Assembly: GCA_001314625.1 (NCBI GenBank) | Contig: LJSH01000003.1 | Coordinates: 235,454 to 299,453 of the forward strand | DNA length: 64,000 bases | Origin: Oceanicaulis sp. HLUCCA04 | GTDB lineage: Bacteria > Pseudomonadota > Alphaproteobacteria > Caulobacterales > Maricaulaceae | Reading direction: 5' to 3' | In this document: one piece after another, positions 42,498-51,838 of the stretch | Position numbering within the stretch: position 1 is the first letter of the stretch | Layout: the number at the start of each line of letters is the position of its first letter | The notes under the pieces: generated by a model | The model's input: the letters and a program-made list of their open reading frames with translations, nothing else | The model's database searches: none | What the model was told of the DNA's origin: nothing | Program-made: the position numbers and the translations under genes

Positions 42498-43316
42498 ATG
42501 CGTCTGGCATTCCTGGGAGATGTAGTCGGCAAGAGCGGACGTGAAGTCCTCAATGAAGGGCTCGCCGATCTGCGCGCCTCGCTGAAGCTTGATTTCGTGG
42601 TGGTCAATGCCGAGAACGCCGCTGGCGGGTTCGGTATCACCGAGCGCACGGCTATCGAGCTGTTTGATGCGGGCGCGGACGTGCTCACCCTTGGCAATCA
42701 TTCCTGGGACCAGTCCGAGGCGCTGACCTATATCGAACGCGAGCCCCGCTTGCTGCGTCCGGCAAATTACCCGTCTGGCACGGCGCCGGGGCGCGGCACC
42801 GGGCTGTTCGAGACCAAATCGGGCGCGCGCGTGATGGTGATGAATGTGCTCTTGCGCCTCTACATGCAGCCGCTGGATGATCCGTTTGCCTGCGTGGACG
42901 AAGCCCTGTCGAACGCGCCGCTGGGCGAGGTGGCCGATGCCATCATTGTCGACGCGCATGGCGAGGCGACCAGTGAGAAGCACGCGATGGGTCATTTCTG
43001 CGATGGCCGGGCCAGCCTTGTCGTGGGCACCCACACCCATATCCCGACCGCTGACCACCATATCCTGTCGGGAGGCACCGCCTATCAGACCGATGCGGGC
43101 ATGTGCGGCAGCTACGATTCCGTGATCGGCATGGACAAGGAAGAGCCCTTGCGCCGGTTCACCACCCATATGCGCTCCGGACGGATGCAGGCGGCAAGTG
43201 GCCCGGCAACGGCGTGCGGCGTCTATGTTGAAACAGATGACCGCACAGGGCTGGCCGTACGCATCGAGCCGATCCGCTTTGGCGGGGTGCTGTCACAGGC
43301 GATGCCGGCGGTTTAA
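42498..43316 (+). CDS. ymdB: YmdB-type metallophosphoesterase (TIGR00282)
   Basis: A 272-residue cyclic-nucleotide phosphodiesterase-like protein. Metal-binding motifs are in order: [11 protein letters not shown] (D8), [14 protein letters not shown] (N/E), [10 protein letters not shown] (N/H), [17 protein letters not shown] and [16 protein letters not shown]. In Bacillus, YmdB hydrolyses 2',3'-cAMP and influences development. It is closely spaced after fpr and converges on glmM (4-base overlap of stops). Confidence 0.93.
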   Translation: MRLAFLGDVVGKSGREVLNEGLADLRASLKLDFVVVNAENAAGGFGITERTAIELFDAGADVLTLGNHSWDQSEALTYIEREPRLLRPANYPSGTAPGRGTGLFETKSGARVMVMNVLLRLYMQPLDDPFACVDEALSNAPLGEVADAIIVDAHGEATSEKHAMGHFCDGRASLVVGTHTHIPTADHHILSGGTAYQTDAGMCGSYDSVIGMDKEEPLRRFTTHMRSGRMQAASGPATACGVYVETDDRTGLAVRIEPIRFGGVLSQAMPAV

Positions 43317-44665
43317 GCGCCCGTCGCATTCTCAAGCGCCGTGCAGATATCGCTGACGACGGACTCGATCATCTTGCGGTCGCCTTCGGCCATCACCCGG
43401 ATCAGCGATTCAGTGCCAGACTTGCGCACCAGCAGGCGGCCCTTGCCGTTCAGGCGGGTCTCGCCCGCAGCAATCGCTTCCTTCACCCGTTCATGATCCA
43501 GCGGGATTGCGCCATTGGCGAAGCGCACATTCTTCAGGATTTGCGGGGCCGGTGTGAAGACCTTCAGCAGCTCGCTGGCCCGCTTGCCGGACTCCACAAT
43601 CAGGGACAATACCTGAAGGGCCGCAATCAGCCCGTCGCCGGTGGTAGCAAAATCGCTCAGCACGACATGGCCGGACTGTTCACCGCCCAGATTGGCGCCA
43701 GAGGCACGCATGGCCTCGACCACGTAGCGGTCGCCAACCTGCGTGCGTTTCATGTCGATGCCCTGCTTGGCCAGGAATTGTTCCAGACCCAGATTGGACA
43801 TTTGCGTGGTCACGACCGTATTGCCCGCCAGCTTGCCGCTGGCCTTCCAGGCCGTTGCCAGGAGCCCGATGATCTGGTCGCCATCGACGATCTTGCCCTT
43901 TTCATCGCACAGCACGACGCGGTCGGCATCGCCATCAAGGGCAATGCCCAGATCAGCGCGGTAGCGCTTCACGTTCTCGGCAAGATCAAGCGGGGCTGTG
44001 GCGCCGCAATCCTCGTTGATATTGAAGCCGGTCGGGCTGTTGTGCAGCGGCACGACGTCCGCGCCCAGCTCCCAGAGAACCTTGGGAGCGACCTTGTAGG
44101 CGGCGCCATTGGCGCAATCGATCACGATACGCAGGCCCGCAAGGCGCATGGAGCGAGGCAGGGTGGCCTTGGCGATTTCCATGTAGCGCGCCTCGGCGTC
44201 GTCGATGCGCTTGGCGCGCCCGATATGCCTGGGTGCCACCAGATGCTCGGACGTGTCGCCGTCCATCATCTGTTCGATTTCCAGCTCTGCAGCATCGTCC
44301 AGCTTGTAGCCATCCGGCCCGAACAGCTTGATGCCGTTATCTTCGTACAGATTATGGGAGGCGGTGATCATCACGCCCATATCGGCCCGCAGCGAGCGCG
44401 TCAGCATGGCTGTCGCAGGGGTCGGTACCGGGCCGAACTGAAACACGTCCATGCCCGCCGAGGTGAAACCTGCAACCAGCGCCGATTCAATCATATAGCC
44501 TGACAGGCGGGTGTCCTTGCCGATCACGACCGTGTGGCGGCGGCCATTCTCGCGCTTGAAGTAATGGGCGGCCGCCATGCCCAGCCGCAAGGCCGTTTCT
44601 GCGGTCATCACTGACTGGTTGGTGGTGCCGCGCACCCCGTCAGTGCCGAAATAACGTTTAATCAT
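43313..44665 (-). CDS. glmM: Phosphoglucosamine mutase GlmM
   Basis: A 450-residue enzyme that interconverts glucosamine-6-P and glucosamine-1-P for UDP-GlcNAc, and so for peptidoglycan and LPS. Motifs: [12 protein letters not shown] at the N-terminus, phosphoserine loop [23 protein letters not shown] (Ser near residue 101), metal loop [13 protein letters not shown] near 245, sugar loop [10 protein letters not shown] and the phosphate-binding loop [17 protein letters not shown]. It is coupled to the transaldolase gene upstream by a 4-base overlap. Confidence 0.96.
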   Translation of the reverse strand: MIKRYFGTDGVRGTTNQSVMTAETALRLGMAAAHYFKRENGRRHTVVIGKDTRLSGYMIESALVAGFTSAGMDVFQFGPVPTPATAMLTRSLRADMGVMITASHNLYEDNGIKLFGPDGYKLDDAAELEIEQMMDGDTSEHLVAPRHIGRAKRIDDAEARYMEIAKATLPRSMRLAGLRIVIDCANGAAYKVAPKVLWELGADVVPLHNSPTGFNINEDCGATAPLDLAENVKRYRADLGIALDGDADRVVLCDEKGKIVDGDQIIGLLATAWKASGKLAGNTVVTTQMSNLGLEQFLAKQGIDMKRTQVGDRYVVEAMRASGANLGGEQSGHVVLSDFATTGDGLIAALQVLSLIVESGKRASELLKVFTPAPQILKNVRFANGAIPLDHERVKEAIAAGETRLNGKGRLLVRKSGTESLIRVMAEGDRKMIESVVSDICTALENATGA

Positions 44666-45336
44666 GGTGCCTTGCCCCCTTGGCCCAGTCCGCCGCGTCC
44701 GGTTTTCTTCCAGTCATCGAGAAAGGCTTTCAGGCCTGCCTCGGTCAGCGGGTGTGCCACCATCTGATCGAATATTTTGGGCGGAAGCGTGGCTGCATCA
44801 CAGCCAATCCGCGCCGCCATCTCCACATGTGTAACAGAGCGAAGCGATGCTGCAAGGATCGCCGTTTCGTACCCGTACTGGTCATACATCTCCCGGATGG
44901 CTTCCAGCAGGCCCAGCCCGTCCCCGCCCATATCCTCGATGCGGCCGACAAACGGCGACACGAAGGTCGCTCCGGCCTTTGCCGCCAGCAGGGCCTGGTT
45001 CAGCGAGAAGCACAGCGTCACATTGGTGGGGATGCCTTCATCGGCAAAAGTCCGGCACGCTTTGAGCCCGTCTGTAGTCAAGGGCAGTTTGACGACAACA
45101 TTATCGGCAATCGCCCTCAACCGCCGGCCCTCGGCCAGCATGCCGTCGACGTCCGTTGCCACCACTTCGGCCGAGACGGGGCCGTCTGTCACGGTGCATA
45201 TTTCGGCAATGCGCTCGAAAATGTCCGCGCCCGATTTGGCGATCAGCGACGGATTGGTCGTGACGCCGTCAACCAGTCCCCCCGCCATGCGGGCGGTGAT
45301 TTCCGAAATGTCGGCGGTATCGAGAAATATCTGCAT
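44662..45336 (-). CDS. tal: Transaldolase (short, TalC/Fsa-like type)
   Basis: A 224-residue (beta/alpha)8 aldolase. It begins [36 protein letters not shown] and has the Schiff-base Lys in [15 protein letters not shown] near residue 85. [18 protein letters not shown] and [47 protein letters not shown] complete the small transaldolase/fructose-6-P aldolase signature. It acts in the non-oxidative pentose phosphate pathway together with tkt and pgi found elsewhere in the window. Confidence 0.94.
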   Translation of the reverse strand: MQIFLDTADISEITARMAGGLVDGVTTNPSLIAKSGADIFERIAEICTVTDGPVSAEVVATDVDGMLAEGRRLRAIADNVVVKLPLTTDGLKACRTFADEGIPTNVTLCFSLNQALLAAKAGATFVSPFVGRIEDMGGDGLGLLEAIREMYDQYGYETAILAASLRSVTHVEMAARIGCDAATLPPKIFDQMVAHPLTEAGLKAFLDDWKKTGRGGLGQGGKAP

Positions 45337-45347
45337 GGTTTTACAGC

Positions 45348-45959
45348 CTAGGACGGTTCGGAAAGCAGATAGACACGGATCCGGCGGATCAGCACTTCGC
45401 GGTTCTGCCCGTCCGGATCTGGCCAGATGCCTATGGATTCGTTGAATGTCTGTCCTTCATAGGGAGGGGCATCCCATTCAAACGAAACGGTGGTGTATTG
45501 CTGTGACACGGCTTGCTCACGCCAGCCGCTATCGCCGTAGCCTGAGGTGAAATAGCCGATATACACACTGTCCGGGCCATTTGGACCGGACGCGCGCACT
45601 TCAAATTCGACACGGATGCGCCGGCCGGCGATGCGCGTCTCGAATTCATCAGGTGTGAATGCGGCAACCCCGGCTGACATCTGCCCGGCGATCTCATAGC
45701 TCGCGGCTGCTGTCGCACGCGCCACCGGCCCGTCGGGGTGGGCCGGGTCGAACCGGACGCGGGTGCCAGGTCCGTTGACGAGGTCGGCGAGCGCCGCGCC
45801 CTGAACGACCAGCTCGCGCTCGGTCACCACGGCAGCCGCATTATAGGGGCGCATGAGAAAGGCCAGGACAATCAAGGCTCCGGCCAGCCCTGCTGCCAGC
45901 GTGTAAAATGCCCAGTCAGGGACATTGATCCGGCCGAGTGTGGCGAGTCTGGACATCAT
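45348..45959 (-). CDS. Single-pass membrane protein of unknown function in polysaccharide block
   Basis: A 203-residue protein with a short cytoplasmic N-terminus, one membrane segment ([21 protein letters not shown], residues ~16-36) and a ~160-residue beta-rich extracytoplasmic domain ([89 protein letters not shown]). The domain has a carbohydrate-binding, jelly-roll-like feel, but no family is recognised. It lies between a sugar transferase and tal on the same strand, so a role in surface polysaccharide is plausible. Confidence 0.75.
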   Translation of the reverse strand: MMSRLATLGRINVPDWAFYTLAAGLAGALIVLAFLMRPYNAAAVVTERELVVQGAALADLVNGPGTRVRFDPAHPDGPVARATAAASYEIAGQMSAGVAAFTPDEFETRIAGRRIRVEFEVRASGPNGPDSVYIGYFTSGYGDSGWREQAVSQQYTTVSFEWDAPPYEGQTFNESIGIWPDPDGQNREVLIRRIRVYLLSEPS

Positions 45960-46045
45960 GGTGCCGGAACTGCCTCCCTGGCAGAGCGTCTTCGCGTTAC
46001 ATGTCAGTTAACGGGCCGCCCTTTTGGCATGGCCGCCTGCGCTTG

Positions 46046-47482
46046 TCACCGCCCTGACGGGATCACGATTTCCCTCACTGTGCGAATGAGGATGACGCCG
46101 TCGCGCCAGAGTGACCAGTTGCGCGCATACCAGTCGTCCAGCCTTGCGCGCTCGGCAAAGCTGGTGGCGTTGCGGCCATTGACCTGCCACAGGCCGGTAA
46201 TGCCGGGGCGCATCCGCACATAGGCGCTCAGCGCGGGGCCGTAATCGGCTTGCTGGTCCAGCGTCATGGGGCGAGGGCCGATCAGGCTCATATCGCCTTT
46301 CAGGACATTGATAAGCTGCGGCAGCTCATCAAGGCTGAACTTGCGCAGCCACTGGCCGACCCGGGTAATGCGCGGATCGTCGTCGAGTTTCTTGAAGGTC
46401 GCCCACTGGGCGGCGAGGGCGGGGTCGGATGCCAGCACGTTGGCCAGGCGCGCTTCGGCGTCGACGCTCATCGTGCGAAATTTCAGGCAGCCAAACGTGC
46501 GCCCGTCCTTGCCCACGCGCGGCTGGACGAACAGGGCGGGCCCGCCATCGCGCCGGATCAGCCAGGCAAAGGCAATCATCGCGGGAGACAGGAGCGCCAG
46601 CGCCGCCGCGCTGGCCAGCACGTCAAAGGCGCGTTTGGCGCGTTGTGCCAGAGGGCGGTCGAGACTGTCTCCGATACGAAAGACGAACCCGTCAGCAGGC
46701 GGGTAGTCGATCAGATCAATATTCTGAGTGGGTATGCGGCCGATGGCGGGCTGATAGTAATAGCAGTCGCCGCGTGCGCTCAGCTGGCTGGCAATCCGGT
46801 TGGCAATGGCTTGCGTGTTTTCGTCAGGAGCGAGAAAGGCCGGGGTGTCCCCCAGCGTGTCGAGCCATTGTGTCAGGGCGTGGTCGTCCAGATCGCGCAG
46901 GCTTTCCAGCGCAACGGCGCTGGCAGCGTTCAGGCCGTGATCAGCGTTACGCTTGAGAATGGCCAGTTGTCCCGACCGCTGCGCCGCGGGCGTCAGCAGG
47001 ACCACGGGTTGTTCCCAAGCGCCGGCAGCCTCCAGGCCGGCGCGGGTGGCAAACCGCAGCGCCAGCATCGCGACCGGCAAAGCGGCCCACAGTGTCAGCG
47101 TGGCGGTGCGCAAGCCCGGCTCGCCGCTCATCATGTGGATGGTGCCTGCGCCCAGCAGGGCGAGAAAACTCGCGGTCAATACAGGCCGAACCTGATTGGC
47201 CAGCCCCTGGCGCGCCCGGTAATGCCCGCGGGAGCGCAGCCACAGCATCATCGCGGCGAACAGTCCCAGGCTCGCCCCGGCATGGCGCAGCATCTGGATG
47301 TCATCGTGACTGGGTGAGGCCAGCGGCATCGTCATGCAAAGGCAGACCATGAACGCCAGAAGGTCGCTGAAGCCAAAAGCGCGCAAGACATTTCCCCGCG
47401 CCACATGGGAGCGAAGAGACAGGTCCGTGCCTGGCCCCGTGACCGGGTTCAGGACAGTATCTGACCCATACTGAAACGCCAT
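46046..47482 (-). CDS. Undecaprenyl-phosphate sugar phosphotransferase (initiating glycosyltransferase)
   Basis: A 478-residue inner-membrane enzyme of the polyisoprenyl-phosphate hexose-1-phosphate transferase type. The N-terminal half has about four membrane segments (ASLGLFAAMMLWL; VLTASFLALLGAGTIHMM). The catalytic C-terminal domain begins with KRAFDVLASAAALALLSPAMIAFAWLI and continues VQPRVGKDGRTFGCLKFRTM, FSLDELPQLINVLKGDMSLIGPRP and RMRPGITGLWQVNGRN, the bacterial sugar transferase signature. It starts polysaccharide repeat assembly on undecaprenyl phosphate. The ATG at 47482 has GGAGG upstream and is preferred. Confidence 0.93.
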   Translation of the reverse strand: MAFQYGSDTVLNPVTGPGTDLSLRSHVARGNVLRAFGFSDLLAFMVCLCMTMPLASPSHDDIQMLRHAGASLGLFAAMMLWLRSRGHYRARQGLANQVRPVLTASFLALLGAGTIHMMSGEPGLRTATLTLWAALPVAMLALRFATRAGLEAAGAWEQPVVLLTPAAQRSGQLAILKRNADHGLNAASAVALESLRDLDDHALTQWLDTLGDTPAFLAPDENTQAIANRIASQLSARGDCYYYQPAIGRIPTQNIDLIDYPPADGFVFRIGDSLDRPLAQRAKRAFDVLASAAALALLSPAMIAFAWLIRRDGGPALFVQPRVGKDGRTFGCLKFRTMSVDAEARLANVLASDPALAAQWATFKKLDDDPRITRVGQWLRKFSLDELPQLINVLKGDMSLIGPRPMTLDQQADYGPALSAYVRMRPGITGLWQVNGRNATSFAERARLDDWYARNWSLWRDGVILIRTVREIVIPSGR

Positions 47483-47567
47483 TGCGTCCTCCACGGCGGT
47501 CCGGCGCGTTCTGCACCGGATTTCGTGGGGGAAGACGCAAGAATCCTGCCGCTCTTGGGTCCGGCGG

Positions 47568-48794
47568 CTACGGGGCGGGGCGGGATATAAAGGCCGCAGC
47601 GATCGCCAGCGCCAGTGCGCCGTGATGCCATTCCTGCCAGATGCCATAGCTGAAGAAAACGTTCACCGCCCAGACGGTTATGGCAAAACCCAGCATCATG
47701 GCGAGACGTGGCGCCAGAGCGATGCGTCTCAATGTGGCAGCAAGGGCGATCAGCGTTGCTGAAAGCAGGCCTGCGCCAATGAGCCCGGTTTCCAGCCAGA
47801 CCGTCAGGGATGCGTTATGCGCATGAAGGGGCAGGAGGCTTATCGAGTGGCCCCGCAAGCTGGTGGTTTCGCCAAGTACGCGCGAGGCCCCGATTCCGTG
47901 CCCGGCCAGTGGTGCCTGTGCAATCTTTTCAAGGGCAAAGTTCCAGATTTCGAGGCGCCATTCCCATGACATGGGCAGAGCCTGGCCAAATTCCGGGCCC
48001 ATTATCGTGAGCAGGCCGGCAAACAGTAATGGCCCTGTCAGTATCAGCACCGCGAAGCCGGCCAGCACCAGTCTGAGCGTCGCCATCGGCCATTTGCAGC
48101 AGCAGGCCGCCACAATGACCGCCGCGGCAAGAGCGGCCGCATTGGCCTGAACGCTGAAGGCCAGCGCGAGCAAAACGGTCAGGATGGCCGCCAGTGCCGC
48201 CATCACCTGCAAGGTACGGATGCGATGCGACCAGAGCAGGATTGCCGCGATCCCCGCCAGCATGATGGCCGGCGTGGCACCCCGGCTAAGTACCAGATCC
48301 ACGCGTATATTAATGTCTGTGCGGGCAGGATCGTAGCCTTCGACATCAAGCTTGTAGCTGCGCGTCAGGTCACCGCCCGTAATGGCCTCGATAGCCATCA
48401 ATGACAGAATGCTCGCAACGCACATGAGGAACGCCGCGCGCGCAAGTGTCAGGTCTGCGGGACGGATCTGCGCAGCGGCAACAGGCACCAGAATGAAGAA
48501 CGGTGTCAGCAGGGCCAGCTTCAACACCTCGTCGGGATCGCGATATGCAGACCAGGTATAGCTGATCGCCGACCAGGCTATCGTTGCAATGGCCAGAAGC
48601 GTGACAAGCTCGGGCTTGCGCAAATGCGTCACCAGAGTGTGCAAGGGCAGCGCGGCCAGCGCGAAGAGGCCCGCCGCTGCCGCCAGCCCCAGCCCGCCCG
48701 CGGGAATCATGAAAATGCATAGCAGCATGGTCCCGAGCCAGGCCCACAGCGCGCGGTTTTGCTCACTGGCAAGTACGTGCAATGCCGGCTTCAT
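47568..48794 (-). CDS. O-antigen ligase/polymerase-like membrane protein (Wzy/WaaL family)
   Basis: A 408-residue protein with about ten to twelve membrane segments (ALWAWLGTMLLCIFMIPAGGLGLAAAAGLFALAAL; LALLTPFFILVPVAAAQI; LAAAVIVAACCCKW) and a large loop near residues 280-340 with EWRLEIWNFALEKIAQAPLAGHGIGASRV and LHAHNASLTVWLETGLIGAG. The R-x-x-x-W...H-A-H-N pattern marks the Wzy_C/O-antigen ligase family. The ATG at 48794 overlaps the upstream stop (TGATG) and is preferred. It acts on undecaprenyl-linked polysaccharide at the periplasmic face. Confidence 0.88.
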   Translation of the reverse strand: MKPALHVLASEQNRALWAWLGTMLLCIFMIPAGGLGLAAAAGLFALAALPLHTLVTHLRKPELVTLLAIATIAWSAISYTWSAYRDPDEVLKLALLTPFFILVPVAAAQIRPADLTLARAAFLMCVASILSLMAIEAITGGDLTRSYKLDVEGYDPARTDINIRVDLVLSRGATPAIMLAGIAAILLWSHRIRTLQVMAALAAILTVLLALAFSVQANAAALAAAVIVAACCCKWPMATLRLVLAGFAVLILTGPLLFAGLLTIMGPEFGQALPMSWEWRLEIWNFALEKIAQAPLAGHGIGASRVLGETTSLRGHSISLLPLHAHNASLTVWLETGLIGAGLLSATLIALAATLRRIALAPRLAMMLGFAITVWAVNVFFSYGIWQEWHHGALALAIAAAFISRPAP

Positions 48795-49438
48795 CACGGC
48801 TGACCCTGTATCGCTTCGGCTGATGGCGGCACGTTCCATGTCTGCAACATCCAGCCTGCCGGGCCGGTTGCGGCGATGCTCCAGTGTCCGGTACGGATCT
48901 TGGCCAGTTCAGGCCGGGCTGCGTCTGCGCCAAGCAGGGCGTGGAAATAGCGCAATATTCCGTTGGACGATATCAGAAATACGGTGTCTTCGGGCGCTGC
49001 CACGCGGGAAATATCGTCAAGGATGGTGCGCGCATTGCCGGCGATAATGTGCGGCGCAGGTGACCAGCCGGCACCGTCAGGGACAATCGACCGTTCGCGC
49101 CATTCCTCGATAGCCTGAATGCCCCAGTGCGCGGCAATTTCCTCGTCGCTGCGTCCGCCCCAGCTGCCGTAATCAATCTCCCGCAGACGCGGATCGATTT
49201 CCACCGCTCGCTCGAAGCCGCATTCGGCGGCGGCCAGCGCGGCACCGTTTGCCGTGCGTTGCAACGGCCCGGCTATGATGCGTGCAGGCACAATGCCCGC
49301 CTCTTTCAGCGCCAGCCCGAACTGTACCGATTGCAGGCGGCCCTTTTCGGTCAGGGGCAGGTCTTCGCGCGCGCCAACCCAGACCGGCGTGTCACCGGGA
49401 CCGAATGTGTTGCCATGGCGGGCGAGTATCAGACGCAT
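48794..49438 (-). CDS. Histidine phosphatase superfamily protein with altered second histidine
   Basis: A 214-residue protein of the phosphoglycerate mutase/phosphatase fold. The nucleophile motif is RLILARHGNTF (His8), and the arginine of AGPLQRTANGAA and the Glu/Asp region LREIDYGSWGG are present. The second catalytic histidine, usually in an SHG motif, is Asn here (FLISSNGILRYF, AAC codon near 48965). Activity is therefore uncertain; a subgroup with SNG may exist. It is translationally linked to kdsB upstream and the Wzy-like gene downstream. Confidence 0.82.
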   Translation of the reverse strand: MRLILARHGNTFGPGDTPVWVGAREDLPLTEKGRLQSVQFGLALKEAGIVPARIIAGPLQRTANGAALAAAECGFERAVEIDPRLREIDYGSWGGRSDEEIAAHWGIQAIEEWRERSIVPDGAGWSPAPHIIAGNARTILDDISRVAAPEDTVFLISSNGILRYFHALLGADAARPELAKIRTGHWSIAATGPAGWMLQTWNVPPSAEAIQGQP

Positions 49439-50217
49439 CAGACAATTTCGCCTTCGCGGGCAATGATTTGCGCAGCAATTTCCGCATCACGCGGACTATC
49501 GACCGACCAGGGTGTCCGCCCACGATATTCAGTCAGTACGACACGCACGGGGATCGCATTCTCCAGCGCCCGCAACTGCTCCAGACTTTCAGCCTTTTCC
49601 AGCGGCGACGGCTCCATTTCCACCAACCGGGACAGCGTGGCAAAGCGATACGCATAAAGGCCAATATGCTTGTAGACGGGGGTGCCGGCGGTCTTCTCGC
49701 GCTGGAAGGGTATGATCGCCTTGGAAAAATAGAGCGCATTCATCTGCCGGTCGAAAACCACCGTGGTTCCACCCACTTCGCCAGCGGCCTTGGCGTCCGC
49801 CATTTTGGCATAGGCCTCGTCGGATAGCGCCACGGCGGGCGTCGCCATCGCCAGTTCCGGGTTCGCTGCCATTTCAGCGGCCACTGCCTCGATCACCCAG
49901 GGCGGGGTCAGCGGCGCATCGCCCTGCAAGTTGATGATCACATCGTCAGGGCGGGCAAAATCTTTCACCGCCGCGAACGAGCGCTCGGTGCCATTGCGGC
50001 AGGTTTGCGGTGTCATCATCGCCTCGCCCCCGGCGGCACTGACCGCATCAAGGATGCGGGTGTCATCGGTCGCAACGATCACACGGTCCACGCTGCCGGC
50101 AGCCAGTGCGAGGCGGCGCACGCGTTCGACCATTGGCACGCCGGCGATCGAATGCAGCGGCTTGCCCGGAAAGCGGGTGGACCCGTATCGGGCAGGGATG
50201 ATGGCAATAACTGTCAT
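49438..50217 (-). CDS. kdsB: 3-deoxy-manno-octulosonate cytidylyltransferase KdsB
   Basis: A 259-residue enzyme activating Kdo to CMP-Kdo for WaaA. It starts MTVIAIIPARYGSTRFPGKPL and has RVIVATDDTRILDAVSAAGG, INLQGDAPLTPP and PVYKHIGLYAYRFATLSRLVEMEPSPLEKAESLEQLRALENAIPVRVV. The substrate-region motif reads CRNGTER instead of the usual H.SGTDR, hinting at a modified Kdo or a lineage variant. It leads the minus-strand polysaccharide block and is divergent from yebC. Confidence 0.92.
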   Translation of the reverse strand: MTVIAIIPARYGSTRFPGKPLHSIAGVPMVERVRRLALAAGSVDRVIVATDDTRILDAVSAAGGEAMMTPQTCRNGTERSFAAVKDFARPDDVIINLQGDAPLTPPWVIEAVAAEMAANPELAMATPAVALSDEAYAKMADAKAAGEVGGTTVVFDRQMNALYFSKAIIPFQREKTAGTPVYKHIGLYAYRFATLSRLVEMEPSPLEKAESLEQLRALENAIPVRVVLTEYRGRTPWSVDSPRDAEIAAQIIAREGEIV

Positions 50218-50375
50218 GGGCAACGCATAGCCGGTCTGTGGATGGCTGGACAATACATGAAATGGCCCGCTGGCCGCACCGGCCGCGCCGCACTACAGCG
50301 TTTGCTGATCAGGCGTGCATGCGATAGAAGGCGCGCCTTCTACGCCAGTTCTCGTCCGTCTTCAGGAGGTTCCCC

Positions 50376-51140
50376 ATGGCCGGGCATTCCAAATGGGCCA
50401 ATATCCAGCACCGCAAGGGCCGTCAGGACAAGGCGCGCGCGAAGCTGTTTTCCAAACTGTCCAAGGAAATCACGATCGCCTCGAAAATGGGCGGGCCTGA
50501 CCCGGACATGAACCCGCGCCTGCGCCTGGCGATTGCCAACGCCAAGGGCCAGTCGATGCCCAAGGACAATATCGAGCGTGCGGTCAAGAAAGGTCAGGGC
50601 GGTGATGTCGAGGAGTATTTCGAGATCCGCTATGAGGGCTTTGGTCCTGCCGGTGTCGGCCTGATCGTCGAGGCTTCCACCGACAACAAGAATCGCGCTG
50701 CCTCCGATGTGCGCGCCGCGTTTTCAAAGAATGGCGGCAATATGGGCGAGACAGGCTCTGTGTCCTTCATGTTCGACCAGGTCGGCGAGATACGTTTCCC
50801 GCTTTCGGTCGGTGACGAGGAAGCGGTTCTCGAAGCGGCCATCGAAGCCGGTGCCGAGGACGTCAATCAGGAAGAGGGCGGCGAGGACGAACAGGGCGAG
50901 CACGTTGTGTTTTGCGCCCGCGAGGATCTGGCCGAGGTCAGCGAGGCCTTGCAGGCGCGCTTTGGTGAGGCCCGCTCCGCCAACATTATCTGGCGTCCCC
51001 AGAACCTGATCGAGGTGGATGGCGACAAGGCTGCGACCCTGATGAAACTCATGGAAGCGCTGGAAGACCTTGATGATGTGTCCAGCGTCTATGCCAATTT
51101 TGATATTTCCGATGACGAGATGAGCAAGCTCGCGTCCTGA
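50376..51140 (+). CDS. yebC: YebC/PmpR family protein
   Basis: A 254-residue protein beginning [40 protein letters not shown], with [16 protein letters not shown] and [49 protein letters not shown]. The family has been described both as transcriptional regulators and, more recently, as factors helping ribosomes at difficult proline-rich sequences. A strong AGGAGG precedes the ATG by 7 bases. In many alphaproteobacteria it lies next to ruvC, but here ruvCAB is 9 kb away. Confidence 0.95.
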   Translation: MAGHSKWANIQHRKGRQDKARAKLFSKLSKEITIASKMGGPDPDMNPRLRLAIANAKGQSMPKDNIERAVKKGQGGDVEEYFEIRYEGFGPAGVGLIVEASTDNKNRAASDVRAAFSKNGGNMGETGSVSFMFDQVGEIRFPLSVGDEEAVLEAAIEAGAEDVNQEEGGEDEQGEHVVFCAREDLAEVSEALQARFGEARSANIIWRPQNLIEVDGDKAATLMKLMEALEDLDDVSSVYANFDISDDEMSKLAS

Positions 51141-51169
51141 CGCGAACGACATAGAAGGAGTTGGACGCG

Positions 51170-51790
51170 ATGCTGATTGCCGTCGACGGGCCGCTGGCCT
51201 CTGGCAAGGGAACAATCGCGCGGGCACTGGCCGCCCGGTTTGGCTTGCCGCATCTGGACACTGGCACGCTCTATCGCGCGGTGGCCGTTGCCGTGCTGGA
51301 GGCGGGCGAAGATCCGGTCGATGCAGCCGCCGCCGAAGCGGCCGCTCTCGCGCTTGACCCGGCAAAAATTGAAGAGGCGAAGATCCGCACTGCAGGAGCG
51401 GGCGCAGCGGCCTCCATCGTGTCGGCTCATCCGCGCGTTCGCGCTGCGTTGAAAAGCGTCCAGCAAACCTTTGCCCGTCAACCCGGCGGCGCGATTCTCG
51501 ATGGCCGCGATATCGGCACCGTGATTGCGCCGGACGCAGATGTGAAGCTGTTCGTGACGGCCAGCGCGGATGTGCGCGCATCGAGGCGCTGGAGCGAGCT
51601 GGTGGGCCGCGGCGAGACCGTGTCTCTGGATCAGGTGAAGAGCCAGCTCGCCGAGCGTGACGGGCGTGATGCCTCCCGCCTTGATGCGCCACTGATGAAA
51701 GCCGAGGACGCGTTCGAACTGGATACGTCGGACATGGATGAAGGCGAGGCCATCCGCGCCGCCATCGCCATTGTCGAAGCCGCCCGCTAG
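51170..51790 (+). CDS. cmk: Cytidylate kinase
   Basis: A 206-residue kinase converting CMP/dCMP to the diphosphates. The P-loop LIAVDGPLASGKGTIARALAARFGLPHLDTGTLYRAVA is diagnostic, and PGGAILDGRDIGTVIAPDADVKLFVTASADVRASRR follows. It is slightly shorter than E. coli Cmk (~227). The ATG at 51170 has GAAGGAG upstream; an earlier TTG is too close to that site. It stands without the usual rpsA neighbour. Confidence 0.94.
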   Translation: MLIAVDGPLASGKGTIARALAARFGLPHLDTGTLYRAVAVAVLEAGEDPVDAAAAEAAALALDPAKIEEAKIRTAGAGAAASIVSAHPRVRAALKSVQQTFARQPGGAILDGRDIGTVIAPDADVKLFVTASADVRASRRWSELVGRGETVSLDQVKSQLAERDGRDASRLDAPLMKAEDAFELDTSDMDEGEAIRAAIAIVEAAR

Positions 51791-51838
51791 CGCTGCATTC
51801 CGGTTGGCAAGCCGGGTCCGGCGCTGTAGCCAGACAGT

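Noticed and set aside
46250-47317. 355-codon plus-strand frame within the sugar transferase gene
   Set aside because: Antisense shadow; the minus strand carries full sugar transferase motifs.
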